Assembly (NCBI RefSeq): GCF_020623625.1
Contig: NC_060202.1
Location: 1,677,501-1,741,500 of the forward strand
Length of the DNA stretch: 64,000 nucleotides
Direction of reading: 5' to 3'
Source: Saccharomycodes ludwigii
Taxonomy: Eukaryota > Ascomycota > Saccharomycetes > Saccharomycodales > Saccharomycodaceae
In this document: in pieces, positions 11,316-21,950 of the stretch
Layout: each line of letters opens with the position of its first letter
Numbering within the stretch: position 1 is the first letter of the stretch
The notes under the pieces: model-generated
Database searches by the model: none
What the model saw: only the letters and a program-made list of their open reading frames with translations
What the model was told of the DNA's origin: nothing
Made by a program: the position numbers and the translations under genes

Positions 11316-12902
11316 ATGAACGGCAACAATTCTGACTTAACTATTAATAGTGCTACCTCCACTCCTCCAAGTATTGCTCCACCCAGTGTTAAGAAAATTA
11401 GTGGTAAAAGAAGAGAATATTACAAACGGTCTTTAACTTATTCCGTATTATTGGTCGGTACTGATGGTGTTGGTAAAACAACTTTTGCAAATAATTTGTT
11501 GGAAACTTCTGTTTTCAAGCACCAGTATGGTGGTAGTACTTCGAATGTGAATAATGTTACGAATTCTGAATATGTTAGAATCACTCGTCCGGCCAAGAAT
11601 GTGTTATTTACCGGAACGAATTTAATTAAGGATGAATACGGATCCTTTGATGCAAGTATAGCCGACCAAACACCAGGATTTTCCGTATGTAGCACTACTG
11701 TTGAAATTGACACACCCAGTTCCGGACCTTCTTCGGATGCTAATGACGAAGTTTTAGTCCTAAATTTATTAATGACTCGGGGATTAGGTATGAATTTGGA
11801 TAATGATTTTTGTTTTGACGAAATTTGTAAATTCCTAGAGCAACAATTTGATTTAGTACTAGCTGAAGAGACAAGAATCAGAAGAAACCCCAAGTTTGAA
11901 GATACAAGGATCCATGTCGTTTTATATTTTATTGAACCTACTGGACATGGTTTAAAAGAGTTAGATGTAGTTACTATGAAAAAATTAAGCAAATATAGCA
12001 ATGTACTCCCTATCATTGCGAAGGCTGATAGTCTAACGCCAAAAGAACTACAAAAATTTAAAACCAATATTGTTCGTGATTTGGAAACTTATAACGTACC
12101 CGTCTATAAATTTTTCACCGACGGTGGTGATAATGGATATGAATATAGCGAGGATGTTAATGATGATGATGTTGATGATTTAGAGACCTTGGAAGAAAAC
12201 AAGCATTTGCAAAATTTGCAACCATTTGCTATCATTTGTTCTGATTTGTATGATTCCTCAATGAAGGGATACTATAGAGAATATTCATGGGCTGATCACA
12301 AAATCAAAGTTGACGATCCTCACGTCAGTGATTTATCTTTATTGAAAAAAGTCTTGTTTGGTTCACATTTACAGGATTTCAAGGATACCACTGCTAATTT
12401 CTTGTATGAAAATTATAGATCAGAAAGATTGTCTTCAACCATAACACGTAAGAAGAAACTTGCCAATGGAGATGGGCATGATACTGGTTTAGTATCAAAA
12501 AAGGTAGAGGAGCGAAGCCTAGCTACTGCAGGTACAGTGCCAGAAAATGACATTAACACTCGTCCACAATCCGAGGCACCAAGTTTAAGTAATTTTCAAC
12601 ATTTGGTTTTACAGAGCCACACTAAATTAGGAGAAGATGACCAATCGGTCTCAATAGAAGTGGAGTCTGGTGTGGATTCTAGCATTAATAGTAGGCCAGA
12701 TAAGTCTCAATTGAGAGATATTTCTCAAACGTTGCCGTACGTTTTGCAACATGAGCGTATCTTGTCCAAAAAACAAAGGCTACAGGAATTGGAAGAAAAC
12801 AGTGCACGTGAATTACAACGGAAGATAGAAGAACTAGAAAATAAAGCTGCTGCTTTGAAGAAAAGAGAAAAGTTATTAGCATCTATCAAGCAAGAAAAAT
12901 GA
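11316..12902 (+). CDS. SHS1: Shs1/Sep7-type septin
   Basis: A 528-residue septin (S. cerevisiae Shs1 is about 551 aa). The P-loop GTDGVGKTTF lies near residue 48, the specificity loop AKADSLT near residue 235, and the septin-typical stretch IEPTGHGLKELDVVTMKKLS between them. The acidic insert YSEDVNDDDVDDLETLEEN after the GTPase G4 region and the long C-terminal tail ending in a predicted coiled coil (about residues 481-526, rich in Glu/Lys/Leu heptads) fit Shs1, the non-essential septin that caps rods and forms rings at the bud neck. Gene order next to WHI4 matches YDL224C-YDL225W. ATG 11316 is the first in frame and gives the expected short N-terminus. Confidence 0.95.
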   Translation: MNGNNSDLTINSATSTPPSIAPPSVKKISGKRREYYKRSLTYSVLLVGTDGVGKTTFANNLLETSVFKHQYGGSTSNVNNVTNSEYVRITRPAKNVLFTGTNLIKDEYGSFDASIADQTPGFSVCSTTVEIDTPSSGPSSDANDEVLVLNLLMTRGLGMNLDNDFCFDEICKFLEQQFDLVLAEETRIRRNPKFEDTRIHVVLYFIEPTGHGLKELDVVTMKKLSKYSNVLPIIAKADSLTPKELQKFKTNIVRDLETYNVPVYKFFTDGGDNGYEYSEDVNDDDVDDLETLEENKHLQNLQPFAIICSDLYDSSMKGYYREYSWADHKIKVDDPHVSDLSLLKKVLFGSHLQDFKDTTANFLYENYRSERLSSTITRKKKLANGDGHDTGLVSKKVEERSLATAGTVPENDINTRPQSEAPSLSNFQHLVLQSHTKLGEDDQSVSIEVESGVDSSINSRPDKSQLRDISQTLPYVLQHERILSKKQRLQELEENSARELQRKIEELENKAAALKKREKLLASIKQEK

Positions 12903-13092
12903 GGGCATTACAAGTAGTTACATGCCAACTGTTCCCCAGAGGGTAGATTTTAGAATTAGAATATTTATATATATATACATATATATGGTATTAAGCGATG
13001 AAATGAACAAAAGCTCTTTAAAAGGATATTGTGAGGTAGTAAAAAGTGACTTTTACAACGCAGAAGAGAGATAATCATGTGATTTTTGTTTT

Positions 13093-13124
<32 letters not shown>

Positions 13125-13155
13125 CGTTTCCGTTTGTCCGTGCAAATCTTTATTG

Positions 13156-13162
13156 TTACCCG
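13156..13162. promoter_or_regulatory. TTACCCG, Reb1-type site
   Basis: Exact match to the core recognised by the general regulatory factor Reb1 in S. cerevisiae. It is about 630 bp upstream of GCR2 and 255 bp past the SHS1 stop, so it could act in GCR2 activation or in SHS1 termination. Motif match only. Confidence 0.3.
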
Positions 13163-13643
13163 GCTATCCCTTTTCTTTTGTTTTGTTTTTTTTCTCTTCT
13201 TCTACAAAGAAATGAGCGTAGAAAAAAAAGGTTGCCTTTTTTTCTCTTTCTTTTTCTTTTCTTTTTTTGTCCTTTTTTTTTCCTTTTTAATTTTTAATTT
13301 TTGAAGTGTTAACAAAAATAAAAAAGAAAAACAACTTGCCGATGCGTAAACAAACAAAAAAGCACAAGGATTAAAATAATATAAATAAATGGAAAAGGAA
13401 ATAAAAAATAAAAAATTAAAAATAAAAAATTAAAAAAAAAAAAAAAATAAAATTCAAATACTTCGTTTACTACAAAAACGTTTTTCCACTATATTTTTCT
13501 TTATTTTTTTTTTTTTTTTTTTATTTTTACAGTGTGACAAGTTGTGATTAATATTTGCAAATTATTCATAACATATGAATTCCAAAAGGTAAGAGAAGCA
13601 CTAGTAACTTGTTTATTTCTAAATACACAAACATATATACAAA

Positions 13644-13667
13644 CATATATATATATATATATATATT
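13644..13667. repeat. (TA)n microsatellite upstream of GCR2
   Basis: TA-alternating run about 120 bp upstream of the GCR2 ATG. Similar runs lie close to many gene starts and ends in this window. Confidence 0.85.
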
Positions 13668-13717
13668 TTCTGGTTTGATTAAAATCACCACATAATACCT
13701 CCCCGAAAAAAGGAAAG

Positions 13718-13756
<39 letters not shown>

Positions 13757-13785
13757 TAAAAATATTTCCCCTCAAAATAAGAAGA

Positions 13786-15950
13786 ATGTTACATTATGCC
13801 CATGAACTAAGATTCGATTTATTTTTAATTAAAGCTTATAAAAGATTAATATTAAAGCAAAGAGGTATTTTAGAAGAACGAGATGGCAGCAATAATTTCA
13901 CAACTAATACAACACTAGGGAATAATGCGGACAATGTAGTTATTATCGATATAGAGGATTATCATAACCTGAAACCTTCCACGTTGAAATCAGATTCTGA
14001 TTTTAAAAAACTAAAAAACGCTGAAATATTCGAGAGTATTGCTTATATATACAAGAAATGTTATTTGCAGCAGAACAACAACAACAGCAACAATGGTTTT
14101 GAGAATAAGGGTAATGATATTAGCACTACGAGTAGTATAATAAGCAACCACACAGGTCACAACGAAGGTGATACACCTGGCAACAATATTATGGTAAATA
14201 AAAACAACGGAAAAAACCGTAGCAGAACTAATAGTGTTAATAGTAATAATAGTAATACACACATGCATCCCGGAAGTTCAGCATTGCAAAGTAATAATAA
14301 TAAAATCCAAGATTTTGATTACATGATGATGAATTCTACTACCAGATTGCCCAAATCTTCAATTGAAATTTACCAGAAATTTTGCCAGATAATCAGAGAA
14401 TTGGATTTGAATTATTCTGAATCCATATATTCTAAATACTTTATTAAATTAACCTCGAATTTATTGCAGATCAAATCGGAAAAGGAGTTAATGTTTGACC
14501 CTATATGGAATTCAATTCATATAAACTTTAATAATATACCCTGTACTAGCGGTGGCAGTACATATAGTAATAGCGGAAACAATAGTGCTGCTATGTCTAA
14601 AAATAATTCTATTAATTCTACCATGGCCAACAAACAAAAAAATAATAACACCAATAGTTCACGCGCAACGACAATAACTGCTGCTACTACCACTTCTAAT
14701 AATACTAATACTACTGCTAATAAAGCCACTAATAATACAAATTTAGACTATCTTAATGGAATAATACCTGCAGAACAAAATTTATTATTAAATCAAGAAT
14801 TATTACTTAAGGTTAAAAAATTGCAAAAAGAAAGAAAAGTAACTAAAAAGGGGTATTACACTACACCTACAAGTCCTTCTACATCATGGATGAATAATTT
14901 TCTAGCAAGTACTACTAATAGTATGGGGCACAACAACAACAACGACAACAACAATAATGATAATGCTACTGATGCCGCTACAAATACTGATATATCTGAA
15001 TTATTTACAAATATGAGTGCTAATACAAATGGTACAAGTAGTAATGGATTTATCAATATCAATAATACAAGAACCAAGAATAAACAGTTTAATGTCATTC
15101 CCACTTCTAAAAGAAGAAGAAGATATACCAATTGTGCACACTATACAAACAATTTAAGTAATATGACAAATTTTAATACGGGCATGAAAAATAATAGCGC
15201 GTTTGGTACGAACAACAATAATAAATATATGAATTCTTCCAAATACGGCAGTTTCAGCTATGCGCCTTCCTTGAATGAAGATGACTACGATAATTTTAGA
15301 GATGATAGTAATAGCCGGAATATTACCACAAGCAATAGTGCATCTAGCAATACTAATAATATTGATGTAGATATTAAAGAATTGTTAAATTTTGCTAATA
15401 ATACTAGTGGCAATAATACTGCCAATACTCATAATTCTATAAATAATAAAAATATAATACAGGAAGAAGAAGAAGAAGAAGAGGAAGAACAACAACAACA
15501 ACAACAGCAACAAAATGATGATTTTAATAATAATGATATTAATGGACAAGACTCTTTAATGAATAATAATACAAATCCACTTAATACTACACCCATTAGA
15601 CACCATAGAACAACATCATCCACCTCTACCTCTCATAGAAGTAGTATTATAACACAAAGTCATGGTAATAAAATGTTTATAAATAATGGAAGTACAAATG
15701 CAAATACTAATGCGATTCTTGATAACGTCACTAATAACATTAAAAAAATAATAATAATAATAATAATAATGCAATAAATGAATTCGATTTATACGATAGA
15801 TTAATTAAGGAAAAAGATTTAAGAATTCGCCAGTTGGAGCAGAATTTGGAATTACAAAAACAAGAAACTAATTGGCTAAGAAAGATGTTAGTTGAAGACA
15901 TGGGATGTGTTAGAAGTATGCTAAAAGATCTAAACAAAAAAAAAGGGTAA
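13786..15950 (+). CDS. GCR2: Gcr2-like glycolytic transcription co-activator, interrupted in an A7 run
   Basis: The N-terminus (HELRFDLFLIKAYKRL) resembles the S. cerevisiae Gcr2 start. Residues from about 189 (KSSIEIYQKFCQIIRELDL) and the GYYTTPTSP motif near residue 356 match Gcr2 blocks as I know them. The first frame ends at 15777 in a short Ile run, but immediately downstream another frame encodes a Gcr2 C-terminal coiled coil (LEQNLELQKQETNWLRKML, then VEDMGCVRSMLKDL) ending at TAA 15948-15950. One extra A in the A7 run at 15742-15748 would join both parts as an Asn run, giving about 721 residues (S. cerevisiae about 534; the excess is Asn-rich linker). Gcr2 bridges Gcr1 and the transcription machinery at glycolytic genes; the coiled coil is its conserved interaction region. 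Position between the SHS1/WHI block and NNR1 matches YNL199C. A homopolymer sequencing error is the simplest explanation. Confidence 0.85.
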
Positions 15951-16708
15951 ATGAGCATGATGTATATAAATATATATATGAATTTGTATGGTAAAAATGG
16001 TAATAGGCAGGAATTAATATTATTTTCCTGTTTTATGCTACTGCTACTATTATTAGGGCTTTGTATTTCAAATTTTGAGATTTTTCATTTTGGTTGTCTG
16101 TGGCAGAATTAATTGTGACTATTTAATTATAGATAGTCATTTTGCCGAAAAAAAAAACGAGGGGGGGAGAAACCAATGACTTGTTTTGCGATAAAAGGCA
16201 GGTATTTTTTTACTTTCCAATTCGTTTAAATAAATGAAAAAAAAAAAAATATAAAAAAAAAATCTGTAAGATGGGAAAATAAATTCTCATGCAGCCTGTC
16301 TTTATTTTTATGTGTTGTTTTTGTTAGATGTCTCGATTCTTTATGTCTCGGTTCTTTATGTCTCGGTTCTTCACGTCTCGGTCCTTTATTCTCGGATTAT
16401 AAAGCAACAAAAAGAGTCCGAAATTAGGGAGGACAAGTTTTGTTTTGTACGGGAAATATATATTTTTTTACCCCTTAAATAAAACAACAAATTCTTTTTT
16501 TTTTTTTTTTCTCTTTTTTTTTTTTTTCTCGTTTTAAAAATAACTTAATTTAATAAAGTTGATTGGGCAACTTTTAAATAAGAGTACGAAAACAAGAGAC
16601 AAAAATACATATACATATATAAATATATATATATAACTATATTCTTTCATTTTTTTTCCTCCCCCCCTTCTCTTTTCCTTTTTATTTCTTTCTCTCAACA
16701 CTTTTACC
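15951..16708. other. intergenic, GCR2 to NNR1
   Basis: Spacer between tandem + strand genes. It contains a G-run (GAGGGGGGGAG near 16160), the 15-bp tandem repeat at 16327-16395, T tracts near 16496-16527, and a TA-alternating run at 16609-16638 about 75 bp before NNR1. No RNA gene recognised. Confidence 0.6.
16327..16395. repeat. 15-bp tandem repeat (TCTCGRTTCTTTATG), about 5 copies
   Basis: TCTCG recurs at 16331, 16346, 16361, 16376 and 16390, that is at 15, 15, 15 and 14 bp. The unit consensus is TCTCGRTTCTTTATG, and copies differ by one to three bases. It lies about 320-380 bp upstream of the NNR1 start and past GCR2. Confidence 0.9.
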
Positions 16709-17623
16709 ATGTTTGTAAGACAAGTACCGTTTGTCTATTCTTCCCTTGGTGTTACACTAAAAAGATTATTAAAGCCAAGATTAAGCCCAATTCGAAAACT
16801 AATGAACCAACCTTCATCTCTTAATAATACAAAGAATAATGCTGTGGTTGCAGTGAACAGTACTGTTGCTGCTGACATAGATAAACAACTAATGTCCAAT
16901 AAATATGGATTTACTTTACCCCAATTAATGGAATTGGCTGGGTTTTCAGTTTCACAAGTTGTCTACAGAGAATATCCTTTAGATAATTGTGGGAATAACA
17001 AAGTTTTCATTATTGTCGGTAGTGGTAATAATGGTGGCGATGGTTTGGTATGTGCAAGACATTTGAAACTATTCGGTTATGAACCAATTGTTTATTATCC
17101 AACATATACCAAAAGTATCAGTAAACAACCATTTTATAACAATTTAACTTTACAGTTAGAAGAAATGTTTGAAATACCGATTTTTAAAGCACCAATAGAT
17201 AAACCATCTCTAACCAAATATTTGGCAGAGTGTAGATGCGTTGTTGACGGTGTATTTGGTTTCAGCTTCAAACCACCTATTCGTAAAGATTCTGTTTTCT
17301 TTCCTATAATGGAAGCAATGGTCGAGTATTCAAATGCTAATGGAAAGGGTAGTGGTAATGTAATTTCCATTGATATTCCTAGTGGTTGGGATGTGGATAA
17401 AGGACCATTGTCATTAACTAACGATGATCATGCAAAATATGTGCAACCTAAGGTTTTAATTAGTTTAACAGTACCCAAATTGTGCACTCATTTCCTTGAT
17501 CCCACTTTCACTAAACATTATGTTGGTGGTAGGTTTATTTCTGGACCATTTGCTGAATCTTTGGGGTTCAAAAGCTTTGACTACAAGGGTACAGATCAAA
17601 TATTAGAATTAAAAATGAAATGA
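16709..17623 (+). CDS. NNR1: NAD(P)HX epimerase (YjeF_N family)
   Basis: A 304-residue protein. From about residue 62 it follows the S. cerevisiae Nnr1 (YNL200C, about 246 aa) pattern: GFTLPQLMELAGFSVSQVV, the Rossmann loop GSGNNGGDGLVCARHLKLFGY near residue 105, FGFSFKPP, DIPSGWDVDKGP and TVPKLC. The family interconverts the R and S epimers of hydrated NAD(P)H, allowing the ATP-dependent dehydratase to repair it. The first roughly 60 residues are extra relative to yeast Nnr1 and start with a basic, Ser/Leu-rich, acid-free stretch (MFVRQVPFVYSSLGVTLKRL), typical of a mitochondrial presequence. A second in-frame ATG at 16802 or 16892 would give a cytosolic form, so dual targeting is possible (inference). 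Confidence 0.95.
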   Translation: MFVRQVPFVYSSLGVTLKRLLKPRLSPIRKLMNQPSSLNNTKNNAVVAVNSTVAADIDKQLMSNKYGFTLPQLMELAGFSVSQVVYREYPLDNCGNNKVFIIVGSGNNGGDGLVCARHLKLFGYEPIVYYPTYTKSISKQPFYNNLTLQLEEMFEIPIFKAPIDKPSLTKYLAECRCVVDGVFGFSFKPPIRKDSVFFPIMEAMVEYSNANGKGSGNVISIDIPSGWDVDKGPLSLTNDDHAKYVQPKVLISLTVPKLCTHFLDPTFTKHYVGGRFISGPFAESLGFKSFDYKGTDQILELKMK

Positions 17624-18391
17624 GTGTTTATACGTATATAAAGGTGTCCGAAGTCTTATTGTGAGATTTCGGATGAAATTTGGTTATTTATATTGTTTTT
17701 TATACGAATGACTATAACATTTTTTTTTTCTTTTCGTTCCGCGTATGCATGCGCTCACACTTTTTTTTTGTGCGGGGATGTTTTTCGGTATTATTTGAAC
17801 ATTTCTTTTTTTTTTTTTTTTTTATATGATAAGTTAATTTGTTTCTTTTTCTTTCTTTTTTTCTTTTTCTTTTTCTTTCTCTTTTCTTTTTTTTTTTTTT
17901 AATAGAGGGGATGGCGGAGCAAGGACGAAGTAGAAAGGACTCTTTGCATTGTGCTAGTACTCTTTTCTTTTTCCTATTTGTTTTCATATTTTTTTGTTTT
18001 TCCTCTTTTTCTTGTCTTATATTTTTTTTTTTTTTTTTTTTTCGTTTTCACCTTTCTTTTGTAACTTTTTACTTTTACTCCTACTTCATACTCACTTAGT
18101 CTATGAAACCTTGAATCTGTTTTTACTATACATTTCCCTTGCCTCTTTTTTAACATTCAAATTGGACATATAACTTATCTAATAAATAATAATAATAATT
18201 AAATAATAACGACAGTTTGTTTATAAGACGCGACTAATATTTTACTGCTTTTTAATTTTTTTTTTAGTTTATTTAGTGGAGAACATATTAGGAAAACTAA
18301 TCAATAACCGCCCACCCACTGTGTGAATATATTTTAATTATCTCCCTCCCCTCCTTTTCCTTTTTTCTTTTCTTCTTTTGTTTTCTTTTCA
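17624..18391. other. intergenic, NNR1 to PSY2
   Basis: Spacer between tandem + strand genes, dominated by pyrimidine and T tracts (17806-17823, 17840-17900, 18022-18042) and an (ATA)n stretch near 18184-18199. The Phe-rich frames here are composition artefacts. No RNA gene recognised. Confidence 0.6.
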
Positions 18392-21300
18392 ATGAATGAA
18401 TCACACTCACTATCCGATACTATACCAGAAAAAAAACAAGATATAATAAAAAAAGAGGACACTATTAATGATAAGAAAGACAACTCACAAGTATCAGCCA
18501 CTTTTATACATTCTTCAAATGCCTCCTCTTCACCTTCTGTGCCAATTTTGTCACCTGTACTTACAGAAGGAGTAGAAGAAGGAGTAGAAGAAGAAGCAGA
18601 AGAAGAAGATATCAGTCAGCACCATCAAGAAAAACAACACTACAACACTGATATTAATAATAACGATTTTATTGGAAAAAATACTACAGATACTAATGAA
18701 AACAACAACCATACAACCACCAATAACCGTACAACCAACCCTAAAAGAGTCAAAGTATACATTTTGGAAAATAATGAGTGGAAAGATGTGGGAACAGGTT
18801 ATTGTACTGGAGAATTGCTCAAAACCACTAATCACGATACTAATACGAGCAGAGTTACAAACGATAATACTACTACAGCTAATACACATAATGGTGGAAA
18901 TGAGGATGAACAAATTGATGAAGCTTATCTTTTAGTCCATGATGAAAAGTTTCCCGATGTGATGTTATTAAAATCAAAGATTGAAGGAAATGTTGAATAT
19001 CAAAGACAAGAAGAAACTTTGATTGTTTGGAAAGATCTATTAAAAAGAGATATAGCTTTAAGTTTTGAGGAAAGTAATGGGTGCGATCACGTATGTGAAT
19101 TTATTGTCAATGTTCAAATGAATTTAGTTCATTCCATTAGCTTGGTGGCAGTTAAATCAGATTTATCTAACAATTCAACGGTCCATGAAATTATTGCGGG
19201 CCCCGTAAACTTGCCCACTATAAGTCCCGATCAAAATTGTTGTGACCTATTAACAAGTTTGAAATATCTAAATGAGAATTTATCTTACATTTTTTTGAAA
19301 AATGAAACAATAAGTTTTATCTTAGCAAGTAATTATATTGAACTATTAATTAAACTTTTCAATAAAGCTGAAAGTTGTCATTTATTAAAAAATTTACTAT
19401 TACTAAGTTCTATAATGAAAACTCTATTTATTTACAACGAAAAAGTGTTAATCGAAAGAATATTAGAAGATTCGAACTTTGACTCCATTTTAGGAATACT
19501 AGAGTACGATACTGATTATCCAACAATGAGAGCTAATCACAGAGCCACTTTCCACAGTATTTTTATTAAACAACATGAAAAATTTAATCAATGGTTTAAA
19601 TATAACACAAACTCACTTTTCAAAGAGGTTATATTAAAAACTTGTAAGTTAATTTTTTTGAAAGATGTTGCGTTGGTTAGATTTTTAGATGATTTCCCCA
19701 TAATCTGTGATTTAATACAAGAATACCAAACTTTTATCATTGATTATATGACGAATGGCTCCGAATTTTTAGATAAGATATTGGGTATCTTTAGCCCAAG
19801 AGACGATTCGGTCGACAACGGTAATACCAAGGATGCAAACAATTCTGCTAAATGGGAAGCTTTAAATATACTACATCAATGTATTCTAATGACCAAAAAT
19901 TCATTTGTAGAACATTCCGAGAAGTCTGAATTTTTTCATAAATTGGTTACTTCAGGATTGTTTAAAGTTTTATATTTTGCATTTGATACAAGTGTTAGCA
20001 CTCCCGACAGCATTACTATTAATACAACTCATGATAAAAATCACACAGATACTTCCTTTTCTCTATCTGATTTGGAATCCATGCGTATACTAGCCACAGA
20101 TATCATAATTGCTATTATTGATCATGATGTTTTATTAATTAATAACTCGTCTGCAAGTGCAGCTGGTGCCATGAGTTATGCTGAACAACAACAAAATAGT
20201 ATTGGTAATATCAATTATAATAAGTCTGCTGAGACCACCCTTCCATTATTACAAAAAATCGATGACTACAATACTGACATAGACACTTCCAAACTAAGTA
20301 ATGATATGACTTTATTAATGATTTTATCTAAACTATTGGTGGAGGATAAAAATATTTGTTTAAAAGAGCAAATATTACAAGCTTTATTAACTTTATTGCA
20401 TCCAGACGGCAATGATGGTGCCGAAGATTTTTTGACGTCTAATAGTAATAGTTGTGGTAATAATAATAACTACACTGAAGATAATTATAATATGGATGAT
20501 AATATTGAGGAAGATAATTTAGGGTTTGTTACTACTGGTACGACAGGTTCCTCGAATCTTGGTGATTTTGGATCTAGTGATAACGACACACTTTTTGGCG
20601 ATATAAATGAAAATGACAACATGGATGCTACTGTTGCCGCTATTACCAATAATAACACTAACAAAAATACCATGTATGTTTGCGATAATACTGATATTAT
20701 CATGGACGATAATGAAATGGAATTAAAGAACAGAGATTTAAAGGTAGATTATTTTGAAATGTTTGATTTTTTAAATGCTTTTTATAAGGAAGTGGCACCA
20801 ATATTATTTGGTCCACTCATTTCATTGGAACTATGTGGCACGAAAGGTAATAGCAGTTTTACCTACCAGGATAATTTATTAATGCTTTATTTAATTAAAT
20901 TGGTCAATTTTATTGCTGTCATTCATCAAAGACACATTTCAAGAAATTTTATTTTAGAGAATCACATCTTGATAAAGATTTCACAATTGGTCAATAACAA
21001 GAATGTAACATTGCAATTGAAATTATCATGTATAAGATGTTTGAAAAACATTATTGAATTGGATGACACTTATTATATTAGATATATCATCTCCAAAAAT
21101 TTATTAACCCCAGTGTTTGCTTTGTTAAGCGCTAACATGTTTAAAGACAATCTATGTACATCAACCATATTGGATTTACTAAAGAAAATAGTGGATCACA
21201 GTGAAGCTTCGAATTCCAGATTATTGAATAGGTATATTGTCGGGAATTTTAGAGATTGTCTTATTGGTGTTAATTATTCAGAACTAAGTGATAAAATGTT

Positions 21301-21841
21301 CAATATGGAAAATGAAAAGCAGTTAATAGACCCTGTTCAAATTATCTCATCGAAAAAAACAGTTTTAAAACCTGGAGCTACTTCTATGCCTCCTTCTAAA
21401 GCATCTTCTATTCATCATAAAAGAACAAGACGAGGAATTTTAAATGAACAGGTAATATACAGTGATGATGACAGTGCTAATTATGACGATGATGATGATG
21501 ATGAAGAAGAAGGAGAAGAAGAAGATTTTTACAGTAAAGATGAGGATATAGATGATGATGTTTTCAGTAGATATAACCTTAAAAATAAGGAGCGTCGATT
21601 AAGCGATGATCTCAAAAATTATAATCATGAAAATCACAACAAGCATAGTAATACAAATAAAAATAATGGTAATAATAGAAATGGGAATAAAAAAGTTATT
21701 AAAAACCAAAATGCGCTTTCATTAAACGGTAACAATGATATTGGTGATGGAGGAGGTAGCAATAGCAGCAGTAATAGTGGAAGCGAGAACGATAGTGATG
21801 AAGAATTACATCCAATAAAACAAAGAACATTATCAGTATAA
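18392..21841 (+). CDS. PSY2: Psy2, regulatory subunit 3 of protein phosphatase 4
   Basis: An 1,149-residue SMEK/PP4R3-family protein (S. cerevisiae Psy2 about 858 aa). A low-complexity N-terminal extension of about 115 residues precedes the EVH1/PH-like domain (KRVKVYILENNEWKDVGTGY to about residue 245, including VHDEKFPDVMLLKSKI and QEETLIVWKD). The conserved helical SMEK repeat region follows (residues about 270-460), then interrupted armadillo-like segments with Asn-rich insertions around 690-780. The C-terminus is very acidic (near residues 1033-1050) and then Asn-rich. PP4 with Psy2 dephosphorylates gamma-H2A and Rad53 during recovery from DNA damage. Location downstream of NNR1 matches YNL200C-YNL201C. 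ATG 18392 follows a pyrimidine-rich leader. Confidence 0.95.
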   Translation: MNESHSLSDTIPEKKQDIIKKEDTINDKKDNSQVSATFIHSSNASSSPSVPILSPVLTEGVEEGVEEEAEEEDISQHHQEKQHYNTDINNNDFIGKNTTDTNENNNHTTTNNRTTNPKRVKVYILENNEWKDVGTGYCTGELLKTTNHDTNTSRVTNDNTTTANTHNGGNEDEQIDEAYLLVHDEKFPDVMLLKSKIEGNVEYQRQEETLIVWKDLLKRDIALSFEESNGCDHVCEFIVNVQMNLVHSISLVAVKSDLSNNSTVHEIIAGPVNLPTISPDQNCCDLLTSLKYLNENLSYIFLKNETISFILASNYIELLIKLFNKAESCHLLKNLLLLSSIMKTLFIYNEKVLIERILEDSNFDSILGILEYDTDYPTMRANHRATFHSIFIKQHEKFNQWFKYNTNSLFKEVILKTCKLIFLKDVALVRFLDDFPIICDLIQEYQTFIIDYMTNGSEFLDKILGIFSPRDDSVDNGNTKDANNSAKWEALNILHQCILMTKNSFVEHSEKSEFFHKLVTSGLFKVLYFAFDTSVSTPDSITINTTHDKNHTDTSFSLSDLESMRILATDIIIAIIDHDVLLINNSSASAAGAMSYAEQQQNSIGNINYNKSAETTLPLLQKIDDYNTDIDTSKLSNDMTLLMILSKLLVEDKNICLKEQILQALLTLLHPDGNDGAEDFLTSNSNSCGNNNNYTEDNYNMDDNIEEDNLGFVTTGTTGSSNLGDFGSSDNDTLFGDINENDNMDATVAAITNNNTNKNTMYVCDNTDIIMDDNEMELKNRDLKVDYFEMFDFLNAFYKEVAPILFGPLISLELCGTKGNSSFTYQDNLLMLYLIKLVNFIAVIHQRHISRNFILENHILIKISQLVNNKNVTLQLKLSCIRCLKNIIELDDTYYIRYIISKNLLTPVFALLSANMFKDNLCTSTILDLLKKIVDHSEASNSRLLNRYIVGNFRDCLIGVNYSELSDKMFNMENEKQLIDPVQIISSKKTVLKPGATSMPPSKASSIHHKRTRRGILNEQVIYSDDDSANYDDDDDDEEEGEEEDFYSKDEDIDDDVFSRYNLKNKERRLSDDLKNYNHENHNKHSNTNKNNGNNRNGNKKVIKNQNALSLNGNNDIGDGGGSNSSSNSGSENDSDEELHPIKQRTLSV

Positions 21842-21870
21842 ATCTTTTGATGTACTGGTGAATGGAATGC

Positions 21871-21901
<31 letters not shown>

Positions 21902-21915
21902 TTCCTCATTTTTCT

Positions 21916-21950
<35 letters not shown>

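Larger units (their letters stand above)
12903..13785. other. intergenic, SHS1 to GCR2
   Basis: AT-rich spacer between tandem + strand genes. It holds long T tracts (13096-13124 and 13505-13522), a TTACCCG motif at 13156-13162, a TA-alternating run at 13644-13667, and a 26-A run near 13724-13749 just before GCR2. No RNA gene or second gene recognised; the Phe-rich frames across the T tracts are not credible. Confidence 0.6.
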
